A stretch of 64,000 bases of DNA from Sphagnum compactum (Eukaryota > Bryophyta > Sphagnopsida > Sphagnales), in NCBI GenBank assembly GCA_965153455.1, contig OZ234498.1, positions 930,001 through 994,000 of the forward strand, written 5' to 3'. The notes beneath the pieces are model-generated. The model saw nothing but the letters and a program-made list of their open reading frames with translations, was not told the origin of the DNA and searched no databases. Position 1 is the first letter of the stretch. Each line of letters begins with the position of its first letter. The translations under genes were made by a program, and so were the position numbers. Of the stretch, positions 12,652 to 23,699 are shown in pieces.

Positions 12652-14800
12652 AAATTTAACCTAGAGAACTTCAATTTAAACTTGCCCAATACCTCGAATG
12701 CATAAAGGCAAACCTATCCTTGGGTGGTACTATTAGAAACACTTCAAGGAATGGTTAAAGAACCGAAAGTGGCCAAATTATTTTCTTGGTTCCTTTCCTT
12801 AGAGTTTTTTCACAATTATAAATTTTTTTCCTTCATGTTTATCCATTGATTGTCTTAATATATGGTTTGAAGTATATATTAAAAAAATTTAAATGAAAAT
12901 TGTTAAAATTTGTATTCCTAACAATGATGGCCCCCTTAGGTATCAAATTATTTAATTAAAAAAATTGTAACTAAATTCTATTTATTCAATTAATTTCCTA
13001 ATAAAAAATTAAAAAAAGACTGATTTCAAAGTTACTTTAGGAAAAACATTTTCAAGAAAATTTTCAAATCATGTTTCAAATTTGGATTCTTGACCAAAAA
13101 GTTGAAAGAAAAAAAATAGTGTTACATTTTATTTTATTTTTTAAAAATGCAATGATTAAGAACATCAAAATATGCAATATTTTTGATACCATTGAAATTC
13201 CAAAATCTATGGTACTTAATAAACATATTCATTTTTTTTTTATGAAAATATTTATTTAAGTGTTTCCTATGATTTTTTAAAGTTTGATGGGTCTAATAAA
13301 ATCAAAGTGTGACATTCTTAGTGGTACCAACAAAAGCATGTCTGCCCATCGCTACTTAATTACATACCTATTCTTGGGTCCTCTCCATGGCCATTGTGTG
13401 ATACATATTTTGGGGTCCTTTCTTCTATGTCATCCCAATGGCCATTACTTAATAGATATTTCCTTTATTGAATCTTTTGAAAACTTGGTGTGATATGGAA
13501 TAGTGATTAATTTAATTTTTTTTGCAAGTGTGAATGGGGAATGAAATTTGTGCATGTTATCATCAATTAAAATGAAAGTTCACAACACTACCTTTGCTAT
13601 ATTGGAGGCAGCCAAATGTGAAGTTTACCTTTTTTGTTTAAAATATAATGTGTGTATTTAATGTGTGGATTTGTAAATGAATAATGTTGAAAACGACAAC
13701 TTGGATGCCATTGCCAAATTGGTTTGTTGTCTTATGTTTTTGATGGGAGATGTGATGGAATGATGGTGAGAATCAAGCTTGCATGGTGAAGCTAGGGGTC
13801 AAAAGGAGACTTAAATGATGTACTATGATAATTAAACAAAATTAAAGGAAACATTTCTTTACGTGTTTTGATGATGTTTTGGTAAAATTGGAGGTTGAGG
13901 TTGTGACTAATGAATGCAACTAGATGAATGTTGGATGTTCACATTGACAAGATTGTAATTTAACCATTAGGTTACTTGATGATTTCTATTGTGTTGGGAA
14001 CTTAGGATTTAGGTTTGAAATGTCATGTTAACAAGAGATTTAGAATTAAAGGATGGTTGTGAAGATGATGAAGATCCAAATGATAATTGGAGCATTGTGA
14101 TGAAATTTGTGTGTGAAGTGAGTGTGTTTGAGTTCCTTGAACAATTGTAAAAATAGGTGTTGAAAGCTAGTCACCAAAGGGCTATTTGTGTTTTGTCATG
14201 TCCAAATTGAGAAAGTCAAATGTCTTTATTGTCATCTTGTTGAGTAGCAAGAGTTATTTTTGTTGTGTATGTTTTGAGGAGTACATTCAAAGTTTGAGTT
14301 GAATCAATAGAAAAAGTCTTGTTCAACTTTTCCATTTGTAATTTTGTGTTGTCACATGTTCAATGGTGAGTCTAATGTTGTTGTTGAATCAGGAAACAGA
14401 AGCTTTGTTTGTATCATATGGTGAGAAAAATAAAATGCAAAATATTTATGATAGCAATTCATTAATATCTAATTCTAACATATTCATGAGGAGAGCTTCG
14501 GAAATGCTATGAGGGGTGTATTACATGTCCCAAGGTTCAAAAACCATCAATTTAGTAAGTCAGAGAGAAAATGCATGTTTATCTATGCATTGAGGAGCAT
14601 GATTTGAAAACATGCTCATGAGAGTGATTCCAAAGGGTGCCAATCCAACAATCACCCATTAGCTTCATTTTGAGATGAAGGTTACTATCTAGGCTAGAGA
14701 GGATTGCATGTGACATTTCACTTATGCAAAATCATGCAAGCCCTGTTTGTTCAGTGAGGTTGGAGCTTTAGAGTGGAGATCTGATGTAGGTGTATCAACA
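12652..14800. other. AT-rich spacer without recognisable genes
   Basis: This is long AT-rich DNA with short open frames only. A short imperfect duplication of a GGTCCT...CCATGGCCATT type block occurs near 13370-13460. I see no domain, RNA gene or LTR pair here. Confidence 0.6.
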
Positions 14801-16020
14801 AGTTAATTCCTCAGTGGTGAGGAGGAACTAATTTTCTCGCTGCTGCTTTCTTTTGGTGACAGTGGTGTCATGGTCATGGTAACGGAATGATTCCACGCCC
14901 GTTGCCAATAAGTTTTTTTTTTGGTTTTTCCTGACACAAAGGACAAGTCCATTGCAAAGAGAGTCCATTGCCAATAAGTTAGAGGATAGATTCTGAGGCG
15001 ACTGGCAGCAGTAGCAGATGATGAGCGTAGATTTGTTTCTTCTGTTTTGTTTGAAGGGTGGGGGTGGGGGTGGGGGTACAAAACTTCACTAAGTTGTCCT
15101 TTGGGCATGTACTATCCATTTGGGTGAAGTTTTGTCGTGTATAGTTATGTGCCCAATGGCTGAGGGATTTGTTTGAAAGTGGATTTAAATAGAAGGGCCA
15201 CATTGAAGGCCGCATATATTTGATGCTGCCCACTAAAAACTGGTATTCAACTAACTGGATTCTTCCTTCCAGTTAGTTAACTGAAATGGATTTTTTGAAT
15301 ATTCTTATGTCAAGGTACAAGAAGCCTGGGGTTTCTAAAAATATTCTCCCTAACCAAGGATCCAGGGAGAAGAAGCCTTAAGCCTGTCTCTTAACCCTTG
15401 CCACAGGAATATTCCCACAATCAGGGGTTAATAGAACCTTGGTTATGGGAATATTCCAGAAGATGGGTTATGGCCATTTTGTTATTCCTTAACAGACTGC
15501 ATCTGCAATGGGGATGCAAGGATCTAGTGCAGTCAATCTCTTTGCCAGGAAAGGTGGATTCCTCTCTCTGCATACTTCTTGATGTCTTACAATCAGGATT
15601 TTATTATGTATATTACAAACACCCATTGTTGGGCTATTCTGGATTTCTTGAGAAGAAGAAAGTTACCACTTCAAGCTGGGGGGACCCATACAAGAGAGCT
15701 GGCAGGGCTTGGTTGATCCGGGCTTCTAGAAAGCCTCTGACCAGGCCAGGGCGAGGATGGTGGAGCATGAAAATTAGTTGATTAAAACGAAGAATAAGAA
15801 GAGCATACACTTGGAAGCTTTGTATGTTTGAAATTAGTGCTACAAAGCAATCTAGTGTTAGTGACCAGGGCATCTCCGGCTACGCTTAGTATGGGAGACT
15901 GCAAAAATATTTCTCACAACCTAGTTTAGTTATTTACTTTAAAGCAAACTACTTGGATCAATCATTATGATTAGCCAATCAGAAACAGGGAGGAGAAGTC
16001 AGATAACATTCATTGCGTCG
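14801..16020. other. Unassigned region with a few open frames
   Basis: Open frames of about 80-130 codons exist at 15398-15781 on the plus strand and 14803-15233 on the minus strand. Neither shows a domain, a family motif or credible splice partners. A GT-rich tract (GGTGGGGGTGGGGGTGGGGGT) lies near 15057-15077. I do not call a gene. Confidence 0.45.
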
Positions 16021-16029
16021 CTCTCTGAA

Positions 16030-16190
16030 CGGTGTTAGGCTGTACTGTGCCTCTAACCAGCCTCAGCAAATTGTGCAAAAATGCTGGGCCAAAACCATTT
16101 TGCTGAGCTGAACCGGCATGTTTTAACCTTTTTCATCTAATTCTAATCTCCAGGGTCACATACTGTGCACAGTAGGAGTTGCTCTTAGCA
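16030..16190 (+). repeat. Short dispersed repeat, partner of 23195-23330
   Basis: The stretch from CTGTACTGTGCC through GGGCCAAAACCATTTTGCTG and the CCGGCATGTTTT block matches 23198-23320 in the same orientation. The right end (GGAGTTGCTCTTAGCAGAG) resembles the right end of the foldback element at 23321-23672. It is likely a small non-autonomous DNA element or a deletion derivative. Confidence 0.6.
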
Positions 16191-16872
16191 GAGTTCCTCA
16201 CCAAGCACAAATATTCTGCAACCGCTTTGTGGAAATGTGTAAAGGACTCCCCAAACAAAACATTCTAAAAACTTATGAGAAATTTTCTAATGTATCTGGA
16301 GATAGCCTTACGAAGCAAAACTTTATTTGCAAGAGGCGAGAATTTCTAAAAGTGAAACAAATGTATTTCAATGCTTGTAATTTGTAATTGAATGTATATG
16401 CTTTTTCCCTTTGCAATTTCAACCTCTCAAGCTTTCTCAATTCCCCCACTATCACACACCTATTCCCCTATTGTCATACACTGCTATTCCTTATCCTTGC
16501 AAACCAAAACCCTACTGTTGGACGCTGATGTTTCTTATCATGCACAACAACACTCGCGTCCTTGTAAATGAAATAATATCCCCAAGTATGAGGTGTGCAA
16601 TGTAAGGTCTTGGTGTGCATGATGACATCAGTTAATAAGGTTTCTCTATGCAATGAGGTGTGCAATCAAGAGGGAACTAGAAACTGGTGAACTCATATTG
16701 TATTGTTTGGTGGTAGGCAACACATTTTCACAATTGGTATCATATTTGCACATTTTGAAAGTTGGGTTTTGTAGCCAACATAGGATAGGTGTTGTATATC
16801 ATTTTTTTTCAGCAAGAAATATTTTTGTATTAGTAGAATGTACTAAAATGTGTTCTAAAATGTGCAAGTAAT

Positions 16873-17250
16873 CAACCCCAGTTTATAATGGTGTTATTAG
16901 TCCAGGTTGAATGGTGATTAATCGTTTTGAAAATAGAAATTTCATGCAGGCAATGAAAAGGCTCAGTGGAGCTTAGTTTTTCTTTTTTGGGTTGTTTTGG
17001 GTGGGGGTTGGGGGGATTTTTTGTTTTTTTCTGTTCCAAATGTGTTCTCAATGTGGTCCATTAGGTTCACAAAGGTTTCCTCAAGTTCTCAACATGTTCA
17101 TTGAGACATTTGCATTTTTTATCCCATATTGTTTGGGCGTGGCTCAATTTTCATGGATATCACTTGTAAAGGGGGAAGTTGAAGGGAGAGAAGGATATTT
17201 AGGTTTCTATGTTAGGATTTCCCCAAATTCCAGCTGTAATCTGTAGTATT
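16873..17250 (+). repeat. G-rich dispersed repeat, copy 1
   Basis: It shares the order CCCCAGTTTATAA, TTAGTCCAGG, AATAGAAATTTCATGCAG, then a G-rich block and a stretch of GTTCCC-like words, with 25345-25620 and, more weakly, 25845-26150. No coding capacity or LTR-like boundary was identified. Confidence 0.65.
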
Positions 17251-17366
17251 CTTAAAGACCTCGTCAGATTTTCTATTTTATTAGAAAGACACACATATTA
17301 AGAGGCATAATTTTGCCTAGAGGAGGGGGTCTAGGAGGGGCGGGTGGGGTGATGGCAGGAGAGGTA

Positions 17367-17414
17367 TTTCAAAAAATGTAATGATCTTAAGAGTGAGCAT
17401 TACATTTTTTGAAA
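17367..17414. repeat. Perfect 17-bp inverted repeat (hairpin)
   Basis: TTTCAAAAAATGTAATG at 17367-17383 is the exact reverse complement of 17398-17414, with a 14-base loop. A (TA)n microsatellite follows at about 17503-17529. Confidence 0.9.
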
Positions 17415-17869
17415 CACTCATTTTTTTTAATTTTTTTTTCCATCCATCACATTTCACAGGAAAAAAATTAAAAATCAAATTCCAATGGGTCTTTTACACA
17501 CGATATATATATATATATATATATATATAACCTCAGGCACAAGCATTACCAGAATTGGTCGATGCTCAACTTATGTAACAGTTAACATGATTAAGTAAAT
17601 TGAATACAAAATAAATTCAATGTGAAAAGTGGTAGGTAGCCCAAGGTGACAAGGTCACCACGTTTTTTTTTATCAAATTCATTTTGCATTCAAATTAATT
17701 AATTATGTTAACATTTACATTGTTCCACCATCTCTCATGATTCTAAAAAACCAAAAAAATCTGGGAAAAAGAAAACCCCATCTATGATTATGTGTCTTTG
17801 TGCCTAATTCACAATACCCTTGTAAGTTCAATTGATGGACCTATAAATTAAGGACTATTTTTTGCAAAA

Positions 17870-18130
17870 TTTCACAAAATGGCAATTTGTTTTCAAAGTA
17901 GCAATTTATTTATTTATTCAGTTTTTCAGTTTTGAAACAAATCTAAAATTTTAAAAAATTTGCCAGATTCTATCCTAAGTCTAGCAGGTAGCCAAAAATA
18001 CACAATGATCCTAGATTTTTTTTTTACTTTCATATTTTCTTATCATCACCAAATCCAGCTAAATCATCTTATGGATGATTGCCACTTCATATACATCACA
18101 AAATTGGGCAAAAAAAAGGAAAAAACCTGC
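17870..18130 (+). repeat. Palindrome-core dispersed repeat, copy B
   Basis: It shares with copy F the order GTAGCCAAAAATA, ATGATCCTAG, then AAATCCAGCTAAATCAT followed by GGATGATTGCCACTT. The core is decayed (CCAGCTAAAT) but the flanking GGATGATNGCCACTT word is intact. Confidence 0.55.
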
Positions 18131-18354
18131 TAAGGAGGTTCTCTGTTCTATCTTTCAAGGTTTAATCTAATTCTAAAGACCCAAACTAAGCACGGGGTCA
18201 GGGTAATACTATGAAAACCTAAGTCAATGGGCATTTTGATAAGTTTACAAAACAGCAGAAAGACAATAGAGAAATCCGTAAAGTCACCCTGTTTTCACCC
18301 TGTCTTTCGGCCTCCTTTCACCTCCAAACCTGGGTATGAAATCTGGGTATGAAA

Positions 18355-18520
18355 TGCTGAATCTCAGCATTTAATGCACAAGGTTCGAGAGTAATTATAT
18401 TAGATGTACAGGTAGGAGTAGAGAAAATATATGTAGCAGCAGCAGAAAAGGCGCTCAGGAAAAAGGAAAGACAGGATGAAACTCAGTTTACCACCAAAAT
18501 TGATGGTTCTCTGAGTTTCA
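18355..18520 (+). repeat. Dispersed repeat, inverted partner of 26600-26745
   Basis: The stretch from CATTTAATGCACAAGGTTCGA through GTAGCAGCAGCAG and GGCGCTCAGGAAAAAGG to AAGACAGGATGAAACTCAG is matched in reverse complement at 26600-26745. The two copies lie about 8 kb apart in opposite orientation. Confidence 0.75.
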
Positions 18521-18818
18521 CCCCTCGTTGAATGCTCATGTACTTTTTTTAAAGGTTTTTTTTGAAACTCAGGGTTCTGGTGCTGTCTTTTCAATCCTGT
18601 GGATAACTGTAATGATCCTTAGGTGAAACTAACATAATTTTCACCGACCGGGGAGGCTGACTGGAAAGTCAACCATCCTCCAAGGGTTAAAGTCCTAACC
18701 CTGAAGAGCTATTCACCGACTGGAGATTGAACAGCTATTCAACTCTTTGGGCACAAATAGGTACAAGGAAATCTACTAATGTACAATTGGTATGAAGCTT
18801 TCCCCCTGTGAACCAGTC

Positions 18819-20830
18819 TTAAATTTCCTGGGGTGCTAAATTGTTTCCTATTTTCTCTTCGATAATCAAAGATGAGGTTTTGAAGTCCATAAGTTCATCG
18901 CATACTTGTGAGATGTTAGGCCGATTACATGGAATTGTATCCCAACAACGGTTAATCAGATTTGTCAAATGATTTGGGCAGTCTTGTGGTAAAGATGGCC
19001 TTACCCCTTCCAAAATTCTTGATAAGAGATGAGTGCTCGGAAATTCACCATATGGACACTTCCCTGTGAGAAGCTCAGCACAGGTTATGGCATAACTGAA
19101 CACATCTGCTTTGAGTGGATCAATTTTCTTCATAATCCTTTCCTCCTCGTCCTGTGTGTAATAAGCCCACAGTTAGTGCAACTTCTTAGCAAAACCATAA
19201 TAGATATACAAGAGAGGTAGACAACATCTAGATCTGAGCATAGGGTTCATTCTTCTAGTAAGATCAATGCAATTGTCACTCAGGAATGATTCTGCTCTTC
19301 ACACTCAACTTCTTCGGGACAACTGCTTTTTCAAATAGAACATCTCAAGGTCTAGCAAATAATCTACAAGATTTTAATGATCTGGCAGAATCTCTCCCAA
19401 GTGCCAATTACACCAGATAATGGTCATTGGTCAGACCTAGCTTGCAGCTACCTGCTGCTCAATTGGGTTCTCCCAATGGCCATTACCTAATACACACATC
19501 AAGTATTTGTGATATACCTGAGTGTAGCAATTGTCTGGAACTCTGAATAGTTCAGGTGCCCTGTACCGTGTTGTTCCAATGTTGGGTGTCTGCATTGTAC
19601 TTGAGCTCATGAGTTTTGCCTTGGCTTGCCCAAAGTCAGCCAGTTTCACATCGACATAACCCTTATCTGCCAACTCTAGGACTGGTGTAGGAGTCACAAG
19701 AATGTTGGAGGGCTTTATATCCCGGTGAGCTAAATGCATTTCATGCATGTACTTCAAGCCCCTTGCCACTTGCAGCATGATGTCCACTGCAACTGGCAAA
19801 GAGAATGGCACAACATTGTTGGGGTCCATTCTCTTGTCCATCCATTTGCGAAGGTCTGTAGACATAAGCTCCATCACCAAGGAGCATGTATTTGTGTCCA
19901 TTGTGCAGCACATCAGCTGTGTGATGTTGGGGTGCTTGAGGCTCCCCAAAATCGCTGCCTCTTTTCTGAATTCAGTATTCCCAATAGCTTCGAAGGTTTT
20001 CTTTGCACACTCTAGTCCCAACCAGCTTGACTTGTGGACCACTCCGTACGACCCTTTTCCCAGATACTCCAGTAATGGCAGTGCATTGTCACCCTGTGCA
20101 TCCCACAGAAGCACTGGCAAGTCTTCCTCAACAGCCTGCACACCAGCCTGCTTGGAACACCACTCTAATAGATATGCTCGCATGGCATCTTCTTGCTCCT
20201 GAAAACTTGAATTACAGTGTGTGTATCCTCTCAAGTTTACAATGAGTTCTGTTTTGTCCAAGATAGCTCTTTTTCCAAGGACATGATCCTTTTCAAACCA
20301 GTTGAGATTCTCCATATTTCCTACAGATTGGATCTGCTCACTTGAGCTCTTGCCAGACAAAATGGTCACATTTAGAATGTGTGCACACCACTTCAAATCC
20401 TGGAGAATTCCAACAAAAGCCTCCTCATTTCCTGCTTGCAAGACTGCCGCTCTCAACCAGTTGAACTCAATGCTGTGGGACTCCTGCACAAGTACATTGA
20501 CCTTTCTCACTACTCGTAGCAGATGTTGACAAGCTAGTGTAGCCCCAGATATGGTCTGGAGATTCTGAAGTTCGTGCAAAAGCCAGAACTTCATCTTCAA
20601 CAGTTCATGTGCCAAGTGACGACACTGCCACCAGTTTATTCTGACAGCGCCATCCTCGTTGTCACGATAGCTGGTCTGGTGCAACACAGTATGTATGCCC
20701 TCCACAACAAGATGGACCATCCTTTGAAAGGACTCTGTGCAATTTGCAATTTGCTTGAAATCTGTAGATTGGTCTTCCTGTTTGACCAGATCCTTGTTGT
20801 ATTCTGCCTCCACTACAAGAATCAACACAC
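18819..20830 (-). CDS. TKL-type serine/threonine/tyrosine protein kinase with helical N-terminal region
   Basis: Two exons are certain: about 20830-19518 and 19151-18819, joined at GT-AG (…NCYTQ then DEEERIMKKIDPLKAD…). The kinase domain has every catalytic element: glycine loop GKGSYGVV, VAIK-like lysine (CAKKTF), HRDIKPSN catalytic loop, DFG (LADFGQAKAK) and RAPEL activation-segment end. The second exon supplies the DVFSYAITCAELLTG helix and the conserved RCW…RP region. About 250 residues before the kinase are helical, with Trp/Cys-rich segments (NWWQCRHLAHELL, EFNWLRAAVLQAG). They recall the N-terminal helical domains of plant TKL kinases, but I cannot assign a family firmly. The protein ends at 18819. 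The 5' end is unresolved: an in-frame stop lies just upstream of 20850, so at least one more exon is needed. Confidence 0.87.
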
Positions 20831-20870
20831 CAACTGTCAGATCCGTCAATAAAAAGGTTCTTCACTTGAC

Positions 20871-20939
20871 CTTCCATCTCCATTTCAGACTGCAACTTAT
20901 GAAGAGTAATTGTGGGATCAATAGAAGAAGAGACGACCC
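20871..20939 (-). CDS. Candidate upstream exon of the TKL kinase gene
   Basis: After an acceptor-like CTTACAG, an open stretch (VVSSSIDPTITLHKLQSEME) ends at a possible GT donor (GGAAG|GTCAAG). It lies in a different frame from the kinase, so an intron of about 60-70 bases would be needed before the main exon near 20810. This is a splice model only, without homology support. Confidence 0.35.
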
Positions 20940-21361
20940 CTGTAAGGTTCAGTGCAATTAAGAGCCTCTACATGTTGTGGTGCAATCCTTGGGGCCTTCC
21001 TCTATGTTATTGCAAACAAGAATTTGCAACAGTTCTCTAGTTCTCAGTTTTCACATTGTCTTGAACTATTTTCCAATTTGTCAAGAGCTTGTGGTTCAGA
21101 ACAGTACTGTCTGACAGAGTTTCTGGGGATCAAGAAAAGTCTGTAACATTCCAACATTCCATTCCTAGTCTGATTTGCTATCTGCATAACTTAAGCATAC
21201 CTGGTTTACTTTGACTGGCATGAAGAAGTTGAAATGAAGACACAACATCCTGTACACAGTCACACTAATTAGTCATAGTGACGGATACTTTCTGCTACTG
21301 CAACCAAACTGTATCAATATGTGGTAATTTTGTCTGCACCAAATTTTCGCCAATAACTTAC

Positions 21362-21450
21362 CACAATTCCACTGAGAATCCAAGTCAGCCACTGGTAAAG
21401 TAGATACATAAACATTCGGAGCGCCCCTCTGAAGTGGCCAGGTCGCACAT
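21362..21450 (-). CDS. Candidate upstream exon of the TKL kinase gene
   Basis: The stretch is bounded by a good acceptor (CTCTGATGATGCAG|ATGTGCG) and a consensus donor (AATTGTG|GTAAGT). One frame is open throughout (VRPGHFRGALRMFMYLLYQW…). It fits a short exon between the first exon at 22269 and the kinase exon. The frame linkage was not proven. Confidence 0.4.
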
Positions 21451-21720
21451 CTGCATCATCAGAGCATCCAGAAAAGGGAAAATGTAACACAAAGGAAGGT
21501 ACAAACATGTCTTTGCTGGTCAATAGAAGCAAAGCCAAAATTGCGTTCCCATGAAGGAAAGAATCATGCTCTTTGAAACCACCACCAAACATACCACATA
21601 TATACCACATGTGAAAATTGTGCCACTGTGACAACATCATACAGAAACAGGATGGCAATGCAATTTTTAGCAAAAATTTCATACCTGACTTGCATTGCTG
21701 GACATCCTTTGTTGATTGAA

Positions 21721-21975
21721 CATGTGATAAGAAGCAATGATAGCACAGTCAGAGAATTGAAAATGAAAGACAGGGATATATCTTGCTGCAACGCAGTGAC
21801 CAAGACCATGTGACAAGAAGCTATGATGGCACAGTGAGAGACTGGAATTGAAAGACAGAGACATAGACTTGCTGCAACACAAGAACGAGGCCCATGATGG
21901 GACAAGAAGCAATGATAGCAAAGTGAGAGAACTGGAAATGAAAGACAGGGAGAGATCTTGCTGCAACTCCTTCCC
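21721..21975. repeat. 86-bp tandem repeat, three units
   Basis: Units start at 21721, 21807 and 21893, each with CATG…GAAGCAATGATAGCACAG, …GAAAGACAGGGA and CTTGCTGCAAC. They lie within the presumed first intron of the kinase gene. Both strands are largely open through the array because the unit lacks stops in some frames, so the open frames here are not called as genes. Confidence 0.85.
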
Positions 21976-21997
21976 AAACTAAAAATCCACATTAAAC

Positions 21998-22269
21998 CCC
22001 TGCTGGTTTCCCAGAGTAGAGATGCAATTTTTGAGGAGATCCATCTGTTCCGGAGATGGAAGTAATAGAAGAATTACCGGGGGTCCAATACGGGGATACT
22101 TGGTATCGATGGTGAATTGCTTCTCCTCCGCATTTTGCTCCTGCTCGTGATGGACGGCTCTAGAAGATCTACTCTCATCCTCGACCTCAGGTACACGAAA
22201 GGTGCCGGACGTGACGGGTCCAGACTCGTTGGGTATCATTTGTGACAGCCCGGAATCACGTGGTTCCAT
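21998..22269 (-). CDS. Probable first exon of the TKL kinase gene
   Basis: An ATG at 22269 opens a frame of about 90 codons beginning MEPRDSGLSQMIPNESG. It is acidic and hydrophilic at first and ends with a Leu-rich segment (PPVILLLLPSPEQMDLLKNC), just before a possible donor near 21998. Gene order, strand and the need for upstream exons make it the likely start of the kinase gene. It could instead belong to a separate small gene. Confidence 0.45.
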
Positions 22270-22834
22270 GAACCAAACGGTTGCTCCTTGAATCGATGAA
22301 GGACGATGTCTTCCAACGGAAAGCAGCTATGAAAATTCTGCACGGCAATCCTGTTGCAGTAAGCAAGGATCCAAGCTGACTGTAATTTCACCTACAATTT
22401 CGGTGGACTACTGAAAGAGTAAAACAAAAACGTTGATGAGGATTTGCTACCTGGCCCAAAAAAAGGCAATCGTCTCAGTGTGAGGCGTTCTTCGACTTCA
22501 ACCTGTGTACCCACTCCGTTTGTGCATATGTTCAAGGAAGAGACTTCCTTCGTTCAAACATTCCTCTCCTATAGAAATCCCCAACTCCAAATTGGAGCAG
22601 ATTCTCGCCTTCCTCAGAATGAAGTCGTGTGCTCACTCTGGTCGGTGGGCGACTCTTTGAAATGAACAGTGAGAAATTGTAGTTCTGTTTATATACAATA
22701 TAAATATATATGTAAATTGTATATATGTAAATATATAGAAAATATATACAATATACATATATATGAGCAGCTGGACCAATCGTTCTGGTGGGCCATTTAA
22801 AAACACTTCTCTATTTATCATCACACGTTTTTAA

Positions 22835-23200
22835 CTTTATGTAAAAGCACCCCTCTCAACAAAATATATGTTTTACGTAGACAATGGAACATTGCAGCAG
22901 TCAAATAGTCAGATCATATTCATTCCACTCTTGTCTTTTCTGCACACCATTACTGCAGATATCATCACATTCTATAACGTCATCATATTTATTCCACTTG
23001 TCTCTATTGCACACCATTACTGCAGATATCATCACATTTCATAACGTCATCACATTTTTCTAGCTTTACGTAAAAACACCCCTCTCAATAAAATATATGT
23101 TTTACATAGACAAAGGAACACTTTGGTAAATACCCGGGACAAGCAGCAGTCAGTCAGATCATATTTCTTCCACTCTTGTCTTTTCTGCACACCGTTGCTG
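22835..23200. repeat. Nested tandem duplications (about 229 bp and 68 bp)
   Basis: The block CTTTAYGTAAAARCACCCCT…AAAATATATGTTTTAC…TCAGATCATATT…TCTGCACACC occurs at 22835-22955 and again at 23064-23193. Between them a 68-70 bp unit (ATCATATT…CACACCATTACTGCAGATATC…AACGTC) is itself doubled at about 22912-23048. Confidence 0.85.
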
Positions 23201-23330
23201 TACCTTTTACCAGCAGCTGCAAACTGTGAAATTATGCTGAGCCAAAACCATTTTCCTCAGCCAAGCCGGCATATTTTGATTTTTCTTCATCCAATTTTAC
23301 TGTGCAGGATCACATATTGACCACCAGCAG
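23195..23330 (+). repeat. Short dispersed repeat, partner of 16030-16190
   Basis: It matches 16030-16160, including GAGCCAAAACCATTTTCCT and the GCCGGCATATTTT block followed by TTTTTCTTCATCCAATTTTA. It abuts the left arm of the foldback element at 23321. Confidence 0.6.
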
Positions 23331-23672
23331 TTCACTTGAAAATGGCCTGCACGCCATGTTTTCACATCCAAATTTTCTGTTAAAAGTTTTCCCCTCCCCA
23401 CCCATAACCTGTAAATACCAAACATTATACATGGAGGAATCATGTAAACACCAAGTGTGGACCAATTAGTGCAACCAGCCAATCAGTAGCAATAAGTGTG
23501 CAGGCAGTAAATGCAAACACCCAACTAGCAGCAGTGTTTTGTGTTTTCCCGTGTCTCTTGAAAGCCCGGTATCTGGTGCCATTTTGGTGTACCTGCACCC
23601 ACTTTCACACCACTGTGGTGTTTTGCTTCATCAAAAAGTGGCGTGCAGGCCAGTTTCTAGTGGACCGGTGGA
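23321..23672. mobile_element. Foldback / MITE-like element with long terminal inverted repeats
   Basis: The left arm (about 23321-23365) and the reverse complement of the right arm (about 23628-23672) share CACT-x-GAAA-x-TGGCCTGCACGCCA and flanking bases over about 45 positions. The right end, read inward, starts GAGCATCTCCACCGG, a sequence type often seen at ends of plant non-autonomous DNA transposons. There is no transposase inside, and target-site duplications were not resolved. Confidence 0.6.
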
Positions 23673-23699
23673 GATGCTCTAACAAAGGAACACGCTGCC

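Noticed and set aside
15398-15781. A 127-codon plus-strand frame
   Set aside because: It has no family motif, no splice logic and ordinary composition for the region, and an overlapping frame exists on the other strand. It is left as unassigned.
21564-21992. A 142-codon Ser/Leu-rich protein on the minus strand
   Set aside because: It is a translation of the 86-bp tandem array. The other strand is also open, and no motif is present.
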